NCBI RefSeq assembly: GCF_900167525.1
Contig: NZ_FUZQ01000002.1
Location: forward strand, 372,001-436,000
Reading direction: 5' to 3'
Origin: Krasilnikoviella flava
Lineage (GTDB): Bacteria > Actinomycetota > Actinomycetes > Actinomycetales > Cellulomonadaceae
Length of the DNA: 64,000 nucleotides
A model generated the notes under the pieces. It was not told where the DNA came from. It was given only the letters and a program-made list of their open reading frames with translations, and searched no databases. The translations under genes were made by a program, and so were the position numbers. Of the stretch, positions 7,802-19,684 are shown one piece after another (position 1 is the first letter of the stretch; every line of letters starts with the position of its first letter).

Positions 7802-9573
7802 CGTGCCGCTCCTTCCAGGTCGGTGTCGGCGGTCTCGTCCTCGGCCATGCTGCGACCGACGACGGCGCGGTACGCGGCGCCGTGGACGTCGTGGCGGGCC
7901 AGCAGCTCGGCGTGCGTGCCGCTGGTGACGGCGGTGGCGTCGTCGTCGAGCAGCACGACCTCGTCCAGGTGGTCGAGCACGAGCGGGCTGGCGGTGACGA
8001 CGAGCGTCGTGCGGCCGCGGCGGACCTGCGCCACCCGCTCCGCGATCCGCGCCTCGGTGTGGGCGTCGACGGCGCTGGTGGGCTCCACGAGCACGAGGAT
8101 CTCGGGCTCGGTGAGCAGGGCGCGCGCCAGCGCGACGCGCTGCCGCTGGCCGCCCGACAGGGAGCGGCCCTTCTCGGGCAGCTCGCCGGTGAGGCCGCCG
8201 GGGACGCTGTCGAGCACGTCGTGCGCGTCCGCGGTGACCATCGCGGCCATCAGGTCCGCCTCGGTGGCCCGGCCGCGCGCGTCGAGCGCCTCGCCCAGCA
8301 CACCGGAGAACAGGTGCGGCGTCGCCTCGGAGACGACGACGCGGTGGCGCAGGGCCTCCTTGTCGAGGTCGGCCAGCAGCACGCCGCCGAGCCGCACCGG
8401 CGTGCCGGTCTCGGCTTCGTCGTCGAGCCGCCCGAGCCGCGTCGCGACCCGCGCCGAGGCGTCCGGGTCCGCGCTGACCAGCCCGACCACCCGGCCGGCG
8501 CGCAGCACCAGGCCGCTGGCCTCGTCGGCGAGCTCGGCGCCGGCGGGCGGCGCGTCGGTCGAGGCCCCCGCGGACGGCGTGGCCTCGGTGACCCGCAGGA
8601 CGTCGAGGATCTTGCGCGAGGAGATGACGGCACGGATGACCATCTGCAGCATCTGCGTGGCCATCTGGACCGGCCACGCGAGGAACGCGGCGTAGCCGTA
8701 GAACGTCACGAGCTGGCCGCTGGTGATCTCGCCGCGCACGGCCGCACGGGCGCCGAGCCACAGCACGAGCGCGGCGAGCAGGCCGGGCAGCAGCACCTGG
8801 AGCCCGTCGAGCACCGACTGCAGCACGGCGACGCGCACGCCCTGGTGGCGCACCTCCTGGGACTGGCGCGCGTAGCGGGCGGCGAACTCGTCCTCGCCGC
8901 CGATGCCGCGCAGGATGCGCAGGCCGGAGACGGTGTCCGCGCCGAGCGACGTGAGCCGACCGGTGGCCTCGCGCTGCGTCGTCTGGCGCGACTGCAGCGG
9001 CTTCACCAGCAGAGCGAGCACGGCCGCCACCGCCGGGATGCCGAGCGCCAGCACCAGGCCGAGCTGCACGTGCTGCGACAGCATGATCGCCACGACGACG
9101 ACGTACGCCAGCACGCCGCCGGTGAACCGGCCGGCCATGGAGAACATGTCGCCCACGCGCAGCGCGTCGTTCGCGACGGCGGAGACGACCTCGCCGGTGG
9201 GCAGCTTGCGGGTGATCGCGTGCCCCGCACGCGAGGACTTGTAGCCGACGAGCTGCGAGAACGACAGGGACGCGCGCACCCAGTTCTCGACGTCCCAGAT
9301 GTGGTTGAAGATGCCGGCGACGACGATCACGGCGGCCGCGCCGAGCATGGCGCCGCACCACACGAACAGCTCGGGGCCGAAGCCCTGCGTCAGCCCCTCG
9401 TCGATGGCGCGACCGATGAGCAGCGGCGCCGTGGCGGACGCGAGCATCGCCACCACGCCCGCCACCAGGGACTTCGCGAGCACGTCGCGCTGCCGCCAGC
9501 CCTGCCAGGCGAGCAGCCGGGCGGGGGACGTCAGAGGGGGGTTGCCCACGTCGGGCAGGGGAAGGGGGCGCAC
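7798..9573 (-). CDS. ABC exporter half-transporter with degenerate ATP site
   Basis: A 591-residue partner of the downstream ABC gene. Six membrane helices precede the ATPase domain. Walker A is lost (VSADPDASAR where GxxGxGKS/T is expected, about residue 364), the Q-loop Gln is Glu (VSEATPH), the Walker B Asp is Val (LVLVEPTSAVD), and the H-switch His is missing (VTASPL). The signature LSGGQRQR is perfect (about residue 470). These losses complement those of the partner. The GTG 9573 start is chosen because the preceding frame lacks an RBS; GTG codons a few residues in are alternatives. It is divergent from the DUF3817 gene across a 75-base gap. Confidence 0.88.
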   Translation of the reverse strand: MRPLPLPDVGNPPLTSPARLLAWQGWRQRDVLAKSLVAGVVAMLASATAPLLIGRAIDEGLTQGFGPELFVWCGAMLGAAAVIVVAGIFNHIWDVENWVRASLSFSQLVGYKSSRAGHAITRKLPTGEVVSAVANDALRVGDMFSMAGRFTGGVLAYVVVVAIMLSQHVQLGLVLALGIPAVAAVLALLVKPLQSRQTTQREATGRLTSLGADTVSGLRILRGIGGEDEFAARYARQSQEVRHQGVRVAVLQSVLDGLQVLLPGLLAALVLWLGARAAVRGEITSGQLVTFYGYAAFLAWPVQMATQMLQMVIRAVISSRKILDVLRVTEATPSAGASTDAPPAGAELADEASGLVLRAGRVVGLVSADPDASARVATRLGRLDDEAETGTPVRLGGVLLADLDKEALRHRVVVSEATPHLFSGVLGEALDARGRATEADLMAAMVTADAHDVLDSVPGGLTGELPEKGRSLSGGQRQRVALARALLTEPEILVLVEPTSAVDAHTEARIAERVAQVRRGRTTLVVTASPLVLDHLDEVVLLDDDATAVTSGTHAELLARHDVHGAAYRAVVGRSMAEDETADTDLEGAAR

Positions 9574-9648
9574 GAGGATCCAGCCTACGAACGACCGCCG
9601 ACACCGGGCCACGGAATAACCGCATCGTTTCGCGCCTACGATGCTGGG

Positions 9649-10074
9649 GTGAGCACGCCGCAGCAGACCCCCGCCCCGCAGCCCTCGCCGACCCCCGCCG
9701 GCGGCGCGAGCCAGGCCCAGGCCGAGACCGCCATCCGCAAGGCGCGCGGCGCCCTCAAGCGGTACCGGTTCATGGCGATCCTCACCGGTGTGATGCTGCT
9801 GATCCTGTGCGTCGAGCTGTTCTTCAAGTACGTGGTGCCGGTCGACGTCGTCATCGACTACCTGGGCTGGGTGCCGTTCGCGCACGGCTGGATCTACGTG
9901 GTGTACCTCGTCACGGTGCTCGACCTGTGGTCCAAGATGCGCTGGGGCTTCGGTCGTCTCGCCACGATGGTGTTCGCCGGCGTGGTGCCGGTGATGTCGT
10001 TCATCCTCGAGAAGCGGGTGCACGCCGACGCCGACACGAAGCTCGGCGCGCTCGAGGAGCGGTACGCGGCATGA
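9649..10074 (+). CDS. DUF3817 integral membrane protein
   Basis: A 141-residue membrane protein of the actinobacterial DUF3817 family. A Pro/Gln/Ala-rich cytoplasmic tail of about 35 residues is followed by three hydrophobic segments (FMAILTGVMLLILCVELFFK, FAHGWIYVVYLVTVLDLW, MVFAGVVPVMSFILEKRV). The basic stretch between the second and third segments (SKMRWGFGRL) and the FILEKRV end are typical of the family. The start is GTG 9649; a TACGAT -10 box at 9637-9642 lies 6 bases upstream, so the mRNA is probably leaderless. It overlaps the ThiF-like gene by 4 bases (ATGA). Function unknown; a link to the thiamine genes rests only on position. Confidence 0.85.
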   Translation: MSTPQQTPAPQPSPTPAGGASQAQAETAIRKARGALKRYRFMAILTGVMLLILCVELFFKYVVPVDVVIDYLGWVPFAHGWIYVVYLVTVLDLWSKMRWGFGRLATMVFAGVVPVMSFILEKRVHADADTKLGALEERYAA

Positions 10075-11278
10075 CGTCGCTCGCCCCCCTCGTCGCTCCC
10101 GGCCCGGAGCTGGACCCCGCGCGGCTCGCCCGGTACGCCCGGCACCTGCCGCTGCCGGGAGTCGGGGCCGAGGGGCAGCGCCGGCTCGCGGCCGCGCGCG
10201 TGCTCGTCGTCGGGGCCGGCGGCCTGGGCAGCCCGGCCCTGCAGTACCTCGCGGCGGCGGGGGTCGGCACGCTCGGCGTCGTGGACGACGACGTCGTGGA
10301 CCTCTCCAACCTGCAGCGCCAGGTGGTGCACGGCACCGCCGACCTCGGCCGGCCCAAGGTCGAGTCGGCCCGCGACCGGCTCGCCGACCTCGCCCCCGAC
10401 GTCGACGTCGTGGCCCATGCGGTGCGACTCACCCCCGAGAACGCTCTGGACGTCGTGGGCGGGTACGACGTCGTGCTCGACGGCGCGGACAACTTCCCCA
10501 CCCGCTACCTCGTCTCCGACGCGGCCGAGGTCCTCGGCGTGCCCGTGGTGTGGGGCGCCATCCATCAGTTCGACGGCCAGGTCGCCGTCTTCTGGGGCGC
10601 CCCCCGGCCTGCGGACGGGCCCCGCGAGCGCGGCGTCACCTACCGCGACGTCTTTCCGGTGCCCCCGCCGCCCGGCACCGTGCCCGACTGCGCCACCGGC
10701 GGCGTGCTCGGCGCGCTGTGCGGCACGGTCGGCTCGGTGATGGCCACCGAGGCGGTCAAGCTGATCACCGGCGCGGGCACCACGCTGCTCGGTCGCATCG
10801 CCGTCTACGACGCCCTCGAGCTCTCGTGGCGCCAGCTCACCGTCCGCCCGGACCCGACGCGCGAGCCCGTCAGCGCGCTGCTCGCCGACGACGCCGCGTA
10901 CGCCGCGTTCTGCGGCCTGCCCGCGCCGTCGGCCGCCGGGGACCCCGCCGGCGCCACCGCCGGGCTCGGCCCCGCCAGCATGACCGCGCCCGACGCCGCC
11001 GTGCTGCTCGCGGGCGACGCTCCGGTGGCCCTCGTCGACGTCCGCGAGGACTGGGAGGCACAGGCCCTGCCCGTGGCCGGGGCGCGCCTCGTGCCGAGCG
11101 GCACGTTCTTCGGGCCTGACGGCGCCGACGTCGCGCGTGCGGAGCTGCCGACCGACCGTCCCGTGCTGCTGGTCTGCGCCGCCGGTGTCCGCTCGGCCCG
11201 CGTGGCCGACGTCGCCCGCGCCGCCGGCGTCGACGCCCGCTCCGTCGAGGGCGGCGCCCCCGCGCTGCTCCTCGCCGT

Positions 11279-11282
<4 letters not shown>
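10071..11282 (+). CDS. ThiF/MoeB-type adenylyltransferase fused to rhodanese (MoeZ-like)
   Basis: A 403-residue E1-like enzyme that adenylates the C-terminal Gly-Gly of a small sulfur-carrier protein and loads sulfur onto it. Domain 1 has the nucleotide-binding GAGGLGSPALQYLAAAG (about residue 50), DLSNLQRQVVH, DGADNFPTRYL and the conserved Cys of VPDCATGGVLG (about 206). The C-terminal rhodanese domain (about residues 300-403) has its active-site Cys in LVCAAGVRSARVA (about 369). The paired CxxC zinc motifs of classical MoeB are not evident. With thiS, thiG and thiO facing it, charging ThiS is a likely role, though MoeZ homologues also serve molybdopterin and cysteine pathways. ATG 10071 overlaps the upstream stop. 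Confidence 0.88.
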
Positions 11283-12174
<892 letters not shown>

Positions 12175-12429
12175 TCAGCCGCCCTGGACGGCGGCGACGA
12201 TCTCGACCCGGTCGCCGGGCGCGATCCGGGTGTCGGCCCACAGGCCGCGGGGGACGACGGCGTCGTTCACGGCGACGGCGACGCCCTGCACCGACCCGTC
12301 GGCCACGAAGGCCGGGACCAGGGCCGCGACGACCGCCTCGACGCCGTCGCCGTGCGGCCCGTCGAGCGGGTAGGCCTCGCCGTTCACCACGGCGGTGCGG
12401 GCGGTGGGGCTGGAGGGGGCGACGGTCAT
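12175..12429 (-). CDS. thiS: Sulfur-carrier protein ThiS
   Basis: Ubiquitin-like sulfur carrier of thiazole synthesis. The 84 residues end in the required Gly-Gly ([10 protein letters not shown]); [10 protein letters not shown] and [12 protein letters not shown] fit the beta-grasp fold. The Gly-Gly is adenylated and thiocarboxylated by a ThiF-type enzyme, probably the MoeZ-like protein at 10071-11282. Its ATG overlaps the thiO stop by 4 bases, so translation is coupled. At 84 residues it is slightly longer than the usual 65-70, because of an N-terminal extension of about 12 residues. Confidence 0.95.
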   Translation of the reverse strand: MTVAPSSPTARTAVVNGEAYPLDGPHGDGVEAVVAALVPAFVADGSVQGVAVAVNDAVVPRGLWADTRIAPGDRVEIVAAVQGG

Positions 12430-13652
12430 CGTGCAGCTCCTTCGTGGGCGGGGTCGACGGCAGGCGCGAAGCGGCGCGGGTCGGCGGCGGACAGTGCGGC
12501 ATCGGGGGACGGTCCGCCGGTCACGGCCGCCACGACCGCGTCGGCGGTGAGCGGGGCGAGCAGCACCCCGTTGCGCCCGTGACCGACGGCGGCCAGCAGG
12601 CCGGGGGCGGCGGTCTCACCGACCAGCGGCACGTTGTCGGGCGTGGCCGGGCGGGCGCGGGGGGTGACGTCGACCAGCGCGGCCTCGTCGATGCCGGGCA
12701 CGAGGGCGCGCGCGTCGCGCAGCAGCGCGAACACCCTGCCGGCCTCGGCGCGCCGGTCGTCCGGGCGCTCCTCGCTGGTGGCGCCCACGACGATCTCCCG
12801 GTGCCCCGGCCCGCTGCCGGTCCCTCCGCCCCGCGGCACCACGTACACCGGCCGGCCCTGCACCGTGCCGCGCACCACGTGCTCGAGCGCGAGCTCCGGG
12901 CCGGCGTCCAGCCGCAGCGTGATCCCCTTGACGGGCCGCACGGGCACCCGCACGTGCGGCAGCCCGGCGAGCAGCTCGGGCGTCGCGCCGGTGCCGGTCG
13001 CGAGGACCACCGCCCCGGCGGCGTGCCGCGCGCCGTCGTCGTCGTGCACGGCGACCACCCGGCCGCCGGGGTCGCGCTCCAGCCCTGCCGCGGCCCGGCG
13101 CACGACCGACCCGCTGGGCGTCCTGGTCAGCGCCCGGAGGAGCGCGGCGTGCACCGCCCGCGGGTCGACCGCGAGGTCGCCGTCGACGCGCGCGGCGCCC
13201 GCGAGCCGTGGTCCGAGGTAGGGCTCGCTCTGTCGCGCGTCTGCCACCGAGATCTCCTCGGAGGCGAGCCCCCACTCCCGGTGCAGCGCCAGGACGCGCC
13301 GCAGGAGCGCGAGGTCGTCGGCGTCGTACGCGACGGCGAGGGAGCCGGCGCGCAGCAGGGGGAGGTCGTTGCCGGTCGCGGCGGCGAGGTCGGCGGTGAA
13401 GGCGGGCCAGCGGGCGGCCGACGCGAGGTTGAGGCGCGCGAGCTCCCGCTCGCCGAAGTCCGCCTCGCTGACGGCGGCGAGCATCCCCGCGGCCGCCCGG
13501 GTGGCGCCGTCGCCGGGAGACGGGTCGAGCACGGTGACGGTGAGGCCCGCGGCCGCGGCGCGCCACGCCACCGCGAGGCCGACGATCCCGCCACCGACCA
13601 CGACGACGTCGCGGGCGGGCGGGCGGGCACGCTCGAGTGCAGAGACGGGCAT
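12426..13652 (-). CDS. thiO: Glycine oxidase ThiO
   Basis: FAD-dependent glycine oxidase (DAO family) that makes the dehydroglycine used by ThiG in aerobic bacteria. 408 residues: dinucleotide-binding [18 protein letters not shown] at residues 16-33, [26 protein letters not shown], and a C-terminal [13 protein letters not shown] and [14 protein letters not shown] that bind FAD and substrate. ATG 13652 is preceded by AAGGGAG, which also forms the 3' end of the TPP riboswitch, so its access would be controlled by thiamine pyrophosphate. First gene of thiO-thiS-thiG. Confidence 0.94.
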   Translation of the reverse strand: MPVSALERARPPARDVVVVGGGIVGLAVAWRAAAAGLTVTVLDPSPGDGATRAAAGMLAAVSEADFGERELARLNLASAARWPAFTADLAAATGNDLPLLRAGSLAVAYDADDLALLRRVLALHREWGLASEEISVADARQSEPYLGPRLAGAARVDGDLAVDPRAVHAALLRALTRTPSGSVVRRAAAGLERDPGGRVVAVHDDDGARHAAGAVVLATGTGATPELLAGLPHVRVPVRPVKGITLRLDAGPELALEHVVRGTVQGRPVYVVPRGGGTGSGPGHREIVVGATSEERPDDRRAEAGRVFALLRDARALVPGIDEAALVDVTPRARPATPDNVPLVGETAAPGLLAAVGHGRNGVLLAPLTADAVVAAVTGGPSPDAALSAADPRRFAPAVDPAHEGAAR

Positions 13653-13655
13653 GTG

Positions 13656-13738
13656 CGCTCCCTTCGCTGGCATGACCCAGATCAGGTTCGACGGTCGGCT
13701 CCGACGCCCTCTCAGCCCCGTGCAGGGCTCCCGTGCCC
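13656..13738 (-). ncRNA. TPP riboswitch (THI element)
   Basis: Read on the minus strand, the leader contains the THI-box landmarks in order: GGAGCCC, GGGCTGAGAGGG, a variable hairpin, ACCTGATCTGGGTCATGCC and AGCGAAGGGAG. It ends 4-8 bases before the thiO start, and the thiO Shine-Dalgarno sequence lies in its last helix strand, so TPP binding should block translation initiation directly. A TACAGT -10 box (13743-13748, minus strand) places the transcript start at or near the riboswitch 5' end. Confidence 0.95.
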
Positions 13739-13742
13739 GGCC

Positions 13743-13768
13743 ACTGTAGCGCGAGCCGTGGTTACCCT
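13743..13768. promoter_or_regulatory. Divergent thiO / thiE promoter region
   Basis: Two -10-like boxes back to back: TACAGT on the minus strand (13748-13743), driving the riboswitch and thiO, and TACCCT on the plus strand (13763-13768), 7 bases before the thiE GTG. Only the thiO side has room for a riboswitch, so thiE is not under that TPP switch. Confidence 0.6.
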
Positions 13769-13775
13769 GACCGGC

Positions 13776-14441
13776 GTGACCACGACCGAGACCGGCGCTG
13801 CGCCCGGCACGATCCGCTCCCGCCTCGCCGACGCCCGCCTGTACCTGTGCACCGACGCCCGCGAGGAGCGCGGCGACCTCGAGGACTTCCTGGGCGCGGC
13901 GCTCGCGGGCGGGGTGGACGTCGTGCAGCTGCGGGACAAGTCGCTCGACGTCGCGCGCGAGCTGGAGCTGCAGGAGCTGGTGGCCCGCGTCGCCGCCGAG
14001 CACGGCGCGCTGTGGGCGGTGAACGACCGGGCGGACGTCGCCGGGCTGAGCGGGGCGCCCGTCGTGCACATGGGCCAGCGCGACCTGCCCGTGCCCGCCG
14101 TGCGCGCGCTGCTCGGCCCGGGCCCCGTGCTGGGCCGGTCCACGCACTCCGCGGCGCAGGCCGCCACGGCCGAGGCCGACCCGGACGTCGACTACTTCTG
14201 CGTCGGCCCGCTGTGGGCCACGCCCACCAAGCCCGGTCGCGCCGCCGTCGGCCTCGACCTGCTCCGCGAGGTGGCCGCGACCCGCCCCACGACGCCGTGG
14301 TTCGCCATCGGGGGCGTGGACGCCGAACGCCTGGACGCCGTGCTCGACGCCGGCGCGACGCGCGTCGTCGTCGTGCGGGCGGTCACGCAGGCGCCGGACC
14401 CCGAGCGTGCGGCCCGTGAGCTGCGGGAGCGACTGGGATGA
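13776..14441 (+). CDS. thiE: Thiamine phosphate synthase ThiE
   Basis: Couples hydroxymethylpyrimidine diphosphate with thiazole phosphate to give thiamine phosphate. The 221-residue TIM barrel has [20 protein letters not shown] (substrate-binding R and K), [43 protein letters not shown], and the phosphate-binding FAIGGV. The GTG 13776 start follows a TACCCT -10 box by 7 bases, which suggests a leaderless mRNA. Divergent from thiO and not obviously under the TPP riboswitch. Confidence 0.95.
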   Translation: MTTTETGAAPGTIRSRLADARLYLCTDAREERGDLEDFLGAALAGGVDVVQLRDKSLDVARELELQELVARVAAEHGALWAVNDRADVAGLSGAPVVHMGQRDLPVPAVRALLGPGPVLGRSTHSAAQAATAEADPDVDYFCVGPLWATPTKPGRAAVGLDLLREVAATRPTTPWFAIGGVDAERLDAVLDAGATRVVVVRAVTQAPDPERAARELRERLG

Positions 14442-14586
14442 CCGACCGGCCCTGACCGGGGACGCGCCCGGATGGGGAGTGCTCCCCCGGGCGGGGGATA
14501 CCGGGCGGGGGTGGCCTGTGCCACAGTGAACGCGCCCCGCCTCCCGCCGGGGCGAGCCGCGCCCCCGAACTCCCCTGGAGAAGTCG

Positions 14587-15246
14587 ATGTCCCCTCGCGC
14601 CCGCACGTCCGCCCTGCTGCTCGCCGGCACCCTGCTCGTCGCGTCCGGCTGCACCGGCGGGGGCACCGAGGAGGCGGGCGGGGCGGCCGCCGCGGCCGGC
14701 CCGGAGGCCGAGGCCGCCGCGGACCCCGGCACGGCGTCCGTCGCCGACCAGGTGATGGCCGAGCAGTCCATCGCGACGCCGCACGGCTCGGACGCGGCCC
14801 TGGGCGGCGAGGTGACCGTGTCGCTGCGCGCGGTCGAGGTGGCCGACGGCACGACGACCGTGCGCTGGGCGTTGCGCTGGGACGACGACGCGTCGCCCGC
14901 CGACGCGGGGGCGAGCTGGTACGACATGAGCCTGGAGCCCGTCACGACCGTGACGGACCGCGCGGGCCTCAAGGCGTACCGGCCGTTCTGCACCGAGGGT
15001 GCCTGGCAGGAGGACACCGACGACTCGACGAAGGCGGCGGTCGCACAGATGAAGTGCCGCGACTCCATGCTCGTGTCCCCGCTCGAGAAGCACGCCTTCA
15101 AGTTCCCCAACCACGGCACGATCGAGGTGTCCGCGGTGCTGCCCGCGCCGGAGGGCGAGCCGGCGACGGTGGACGTCCTGCCCGCCGAGGGGCTGCCGCT
15201 GTTCACGGACGCGACGGTCACCTACGCCGACGGCGCCGCGAAGTGA
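14587..15246 (+). CDS. Secreted lipoprotein of unknown function
   Basis: 219 residues with a lipoprotein signal peptide: basic MSPRAR, a hydrophobic core, and a lipobox LVASGC with the acylated Cys at about residue 23. An Ala/Gly/Glu-rich linker follows, then a beta-rich domain with WALRWDDD, two Cys (FCTEGAW and KCRDS) and [12 protein letters not shown] do not recognise the domain. ATG 14587 has GGAG 6-9 bases upstream. It overlaps the OmpA-family gene by 4 bases (GTGA), so the two envelope proteins are probably made together. Confidence 0.82.
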   Translation: MSPRARTSALLLAGTLLVASGCTGGGTEEAGGAAAAAGPEAEAAADPGTASVADQVMAEQSIATPHGSDAALGGEVTVSLRAVEVADGTTTVRWALRWDDDASPADAGASWYDMSLEPVTTVTDRAGLKAYRPFCTEGAWQEDTDDSTKAAVAQMKCRDSMLVSPLEKHAFKFPNHGTIEVSAVLPAPEGEPATVDVLPAEGLPLFTDATVTYADGAAK

Positions 15247-15920
15247 CGCGCCGACGACGGCGGGGGACGGCGGTCGCGGCACTCGTCGCGCTCCTCGCCG
15301 CGGGCGGCGCCGGCCCGGCCGTGGCGGGGACCGAGCCGAGCGCCTCGGCGAGCCCGTCGCCGAGCGGGGCGGTGTCGGCCGACCCGGCGCTGATGCAGGA
15401 GGCGCAGGAGGCGCTCGCGGAGCAGGACGCGACGGTCGAGGCCGCCGAGATCACCGACGCGATGCGCGCGGGTGCCACCCTCGACCTGCGCGCCGACGAC
15501 GCGACCTTCCCGCTGGACCCGGAGGACGCGACCACCACGCTGGAGCAGAAGCAGGAGGAGAAGGAGGACACGGTCGTCACGCTCACCTCGGACCTGCTGT
15601 TCGAGTTCGGCGAGGCCGCGCTGACGCCGGAGGCGAAGGCCGCGGTCGCCGACCTGGCCGCGGACGTCCCGCAGGACGCGACGGTGCGGGTGGACGGCTA
15701 CACGGACTCGATCGGCACGGACGCGACGAACCTGACGCTGTCGAAGGAGCGCGCGAAGGCGGTCGCCGACGTGCTCGGCGCCGAGCGGTCGGACCTGACG
15801 CTGAAGGTGCGGGGCCACGGCGAGGCGGACCCGGTCGCGGAGAACGAGGTGGCCGGCGAGGACAACCCCGCGGGCCGCGCGCTCAACCGCCGCGTCGAGG
15901 TGACCTACCCCACCGCGTGA
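15243..15920 (+). CDS. Secreted OmpA-family protein
   Basis: 225 residues: signal peptide ([20 protein letters not shown] ending near AVAG), a Ser/Pro-rich spacer, a charged region of about 90 residues, then an OmpA-like peptidoglycan-binding domain (about residues 115-225) with [50 protein letters not shown] and a final NRRVEVTY. The Asp and Arg that bind diaminopimelate-type stems are retained in TDSIG and NRR. In a Gram-positive this would be a secreted cell-wall-binding protein (compare mycobacterial ArfA), not an outer-membrane porin. GTG 15243 overlaps the lipoprotein stop. Confidence 0.85.
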   Translation: MTRRRRRGTAVAALVALLAAGGAGPAVAGTEPSASASPSPSGAVSADPALMQEAQEALAEQDATVEAAEITDAMRAGATLDLRADDATFPLDPEDATTTLEQKQEEKEDTVVTLTSDLLFEFGEAALTPEAKAAVADLAADVPQDATVRVDGYTDSIGTDATNLTLSKERAKAVADVLGAERSDLTLKVRGHGEADPVAENEVAGEDNPAGRALNRRVEVTYPTA

Positions 15921-15969
15921 CCCGGAGGACGGGCCGGGAGGGCGGGCGTCCGGCGGCTACGATGGCTCG

Positions 15970-17563
<1,594 letters not shown>

Positions 17564-17573
17564 GGTGCAGGGC

Positions 17574-17680
17574 GTGGGCGCGGTGGTCGGGGGCGCGAGG
17601 CTTCGCTCGCTCGAATGATTCGCTCGTTCCTCGCTCGGCTCTCGCTCACGAACCCTCGCGCCCCCGACCACCGCGCTCAC
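17574..17680. repeat. 107-bp stem-loop between convergent genes
   Basis: Arms of 27 bases (17574-17600 and 17654-17680) match at 26 of 27 positions. The 53-base interior is rich in CGCTCG and ATTCG words and can form a smaller hairpin. It fills the gap between guaA and the convergent secreted-protein gene and ends 5 bases before that gene's stop. Likely a bidirectional terminator or RNA-stabilising element, but the arms are unusually long and may be a mobile palindrome. Confidence 0.85.
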
Positions 17681-17685
17681 TGCTG

Positions 17686-18246
17686 TCAGGAGATGCGGAA
17701 CGAGTTCGCCCGGTCGTTGAAGCTGCCGAGGTAGCTGTCCTTGTCGATGAAGCCGGTGTACGCCCCGCTCTTGTTGTTGCCGTTGTAGAGGCGCACGTCG
17801 CAGTGGTTGTACGTCTTGACGGACGTGATCTTGTTGGACAGCGCGGTGCCGAGGTTGGCGCCGCCCTCGTTGTCCCCCGTGCCCGCCGAGCAGCCGGTCT
17901 TGTACTTCGGGTTGTAGACGACGACCTGGAACCCGCCGTAGTCGATGTGCTGGTACAGCCGGGCAACCACCAGCCCGGTGCCGGGCTTGGCGTTCTTGCA
18001 GCCGAACGTGCCGTCGAGGACGGCGCAGTAGTACGTCTTGGCTGCCGCGGTGGCCGAGATCTTGAGGTCCTCGACCATGACCGGCGTGTCGCTGGTCACG
18101 GCCTCGACCCGGACGGGTGCGGCGCCGTCGTCGGGCGCCGCGGTGGCGGCCGGGGCGGTCATGCCCAGTGCCGCGATTGCCGCGAGCCCTCCCACGACGG
18201 CGGCGAGCCTCGCGCGGCGGGTGCGGTGGTGTGTCGTGATGGTCAT
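17686..18246 (-). CDS. Secreted beta/gamma-crystallin-like (peptidase inhibitor I36-type) protein
   Basis: 186 residues: a Sec signal peptide (THHRTRRARLAAVVGG to APAATAA, about 36 residues), then a small secreted domain with four Cys (YYCAV, FGCKN, TGCSAG, NHCDV) and two Greek-key-like repeats: LYQHIDYGGFQVVVYN and VRLYNGNNKSGAYTGF, ending NDRANSFRIS. That ending is typical of crystallin-like and Streptomyces metalloproteinase-inhibitor (I36) folds. It may inhibit a protease or bind calcium; neither is shown. Start ATG 18246. Single gene, convergent with guaA. Confidence 0.75.
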   Translation of the reverse strand: MTITTHHRTRRARLAAVVGGLAAIAALGMTAPAATAAPDDGAAPVRVEAVTSDTPVMVEDLKISATAAAKTYYCAVLDGTFGCKNAKPGTGLVVARLYQHIDYGGFQVVVYNPKYKTGCSAGTGDNEGGANLGTALSNKITSVKTYNHCDVRLYNGNNKSGAYTGFIDKDSYLGSFNDRANSFRIS

Positions 18247-18370
18247 CGTCGCTCCTCACGTCTGCCGGCGATCCCCTCGTCGCCGGTCACGTGACACGAG
18301 GTGCCCGCGCCCGTCGTTGATACGCCGAGGCATCGATCCGTCCGTGACCAGGGACGATGCGGGCCCGGGC

Positions 18371-19543
18371 TCAGCGGGCGAGCGCGGCGGCCCTGAGGTA
18401 GGCGGCCTCGACGTCGGCGAGCACGCGCGGCCAGGACGTCGCGAGCTCGGCGGAGCGGTTGTGCGCGATCATCGCGTCGAGCAGGGCAGGGTCGTCGGCG
18501 AGGCGGACGAGGGCGTCGGCCATCGCGGCGTCGTCGTCCACGAGCAGGGCGTCGCGGCCGTCGACCAGCCGCTCGGCGATGCCGGACTGCGACCGGCTGA
18601 CGACCGCGAGGCCAGCTGCCTGCGCCTCGAGCGCGGCGATGCCGAACGCGTCCTGCACGGCCGGCGCGACGAAGACGTCGGCACGCACGTACAGGCGCTT
18701 GAGCTCGGTGGGGGTGAGGCGGCCGACGAGCCGGACCGTGTCGGCCAGGCCGTGCTCACGCACCCAGCGCCGCGCCTCGGTGAGCTGCGGCCCGTCGCCG
18801 CCGATCGTCGCGACCAGGCGGCCGGGCGCTCTCTCGACCGCGGCCGCGATCGCCTCCAGCAGCGGCAGCACCCGCTTGCGGGGCGCGAACCGGGTGGCCG
18901 AGACGACGTGCACCTCGCGGCCCTCGGCACGCGAGCCCCGCTCGACGCGCGGCAGCCGCCAGGCCTCGACGTCGATGCCGTTGCCCAGCACGGACACGCG
19001 GTCCGCCGCGGCGCCGGGGCCCAGCCGCCGCCCGACCACGCGGCGCAGCGGCGCCGCGGTCAGCTCGCTCACCGCCGACCACTGCACCGGCCACGCCGAC
19101 CAGCCCGTCGCGCGGTCGAGCCCGGCGAACGCGCGCTCCCACCCGCCCCAGACGGAGTGCACGGTGAGCAGCGCGGGCAGACCCGCGCGGGTGACGGGGC
19201 GGAGCGCGAGCTCGACGGTCGGTGCGAGCGCGCCCATGTGCAGGTGCACGACGTCGGGCCGCCGGCCGTCGGCCTCGAGCTCCCGCAACCGCGCCAGCAC
19301 GTGCCGCGCCGCACGGGGGTGCACGGGGTAGCCGCCCGGCACGCGGGCCGCGACCCGGTGCACGACGACGCCGTCGTCGTCGGTCGCGGTCGTGACGCCG
19401 TGCTCGCCGGGCGCGGCCGGGGTCGTGGTGATCACCTCGACGTCGTGCCCGGTTTCCGCCTGCCGCCGCGCGAGCCGCGCCACCTGGGTCTCGATGCCGC
19501 CGAGCAGCGGGAGGTAGGAGTCGGAGACGTGGACGATGCGCAC
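18371..19543 (-). CDS. Glycosyltransferase family 4 (GT-B)
   Basis: 390 residues with the two Rossmann domains of GT4 enzymes. The N-terminal MRIVHVSDSYLPLLGGIETQVARLA is the usual glycine-rich acceptor loop (GGIE), and VVHLHMGALAP follows. In the C-terminal domain are VSATRFAPRKRVLPLLEA, IGGDGPQL, VRLVGRLTPTELKRLY and the E-x7-E type motif in DAFGIAALEAQAAGLAVV. A sugar nucleotide donor is expected; the acceptor is unknown. The start is GTG 19543, about 8 bases after AGGA. No other sugar-polymer genes are nearby. Confidence 0.88.
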   Translation of the reverse strand: MRIVHVSDSYLPLLGGIETQVARLARRQAETGHDVEVITTTPAAPGEHGVTTATDDDGVVVHRVAARVPGGYPVHPRAARHVLARLRELEADGRRPDVVHLHMGALAPTVELALRPVTRAGLPALLTVHSVWGGWERAFAGLDRATGWSAWPVQWSAVSELTAAPLRRVVGRRLGPGAAADRVSVLGNGIDVEAWRLPRVERGSRAEGREVHVVSATRFAPRKRVLPLLEAIAAAVERAPGRLVATIGGDGPQLTEARRWVREHGLADTVRLVGRLTPTELKRLYVRADVFVAPAVQDAFGIAALEAQAAGLAVVSRSQSGIAERLVDGRDALLVDDDAAMADALVRLADDPALLDAMIAHNRSAELATSWPRVLADVEAAYLRAAALAR

Positions 19544-19684
19544 CGGGTCATCCTGCCATCGCGACGACCTGCGGGTTCGTCGCGCCGAGGCCGCGAACCA
19601 GCGCTACGGTGCGAGGAGCGGTACCCGAAGGCACGCGAAGCGATCTTCCCCGAGGCACGGCTCACCCCAGAGGAGAGGTGCGAC

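Noticed and set aside
15243-15920. OmpA-family gene as sign of Gram-negative DNA or transfer
   Set aside because: OmpA-like peptidoglycan-binding domains occur in secreted actinobacterial proteins, and base use matches the neighbours.
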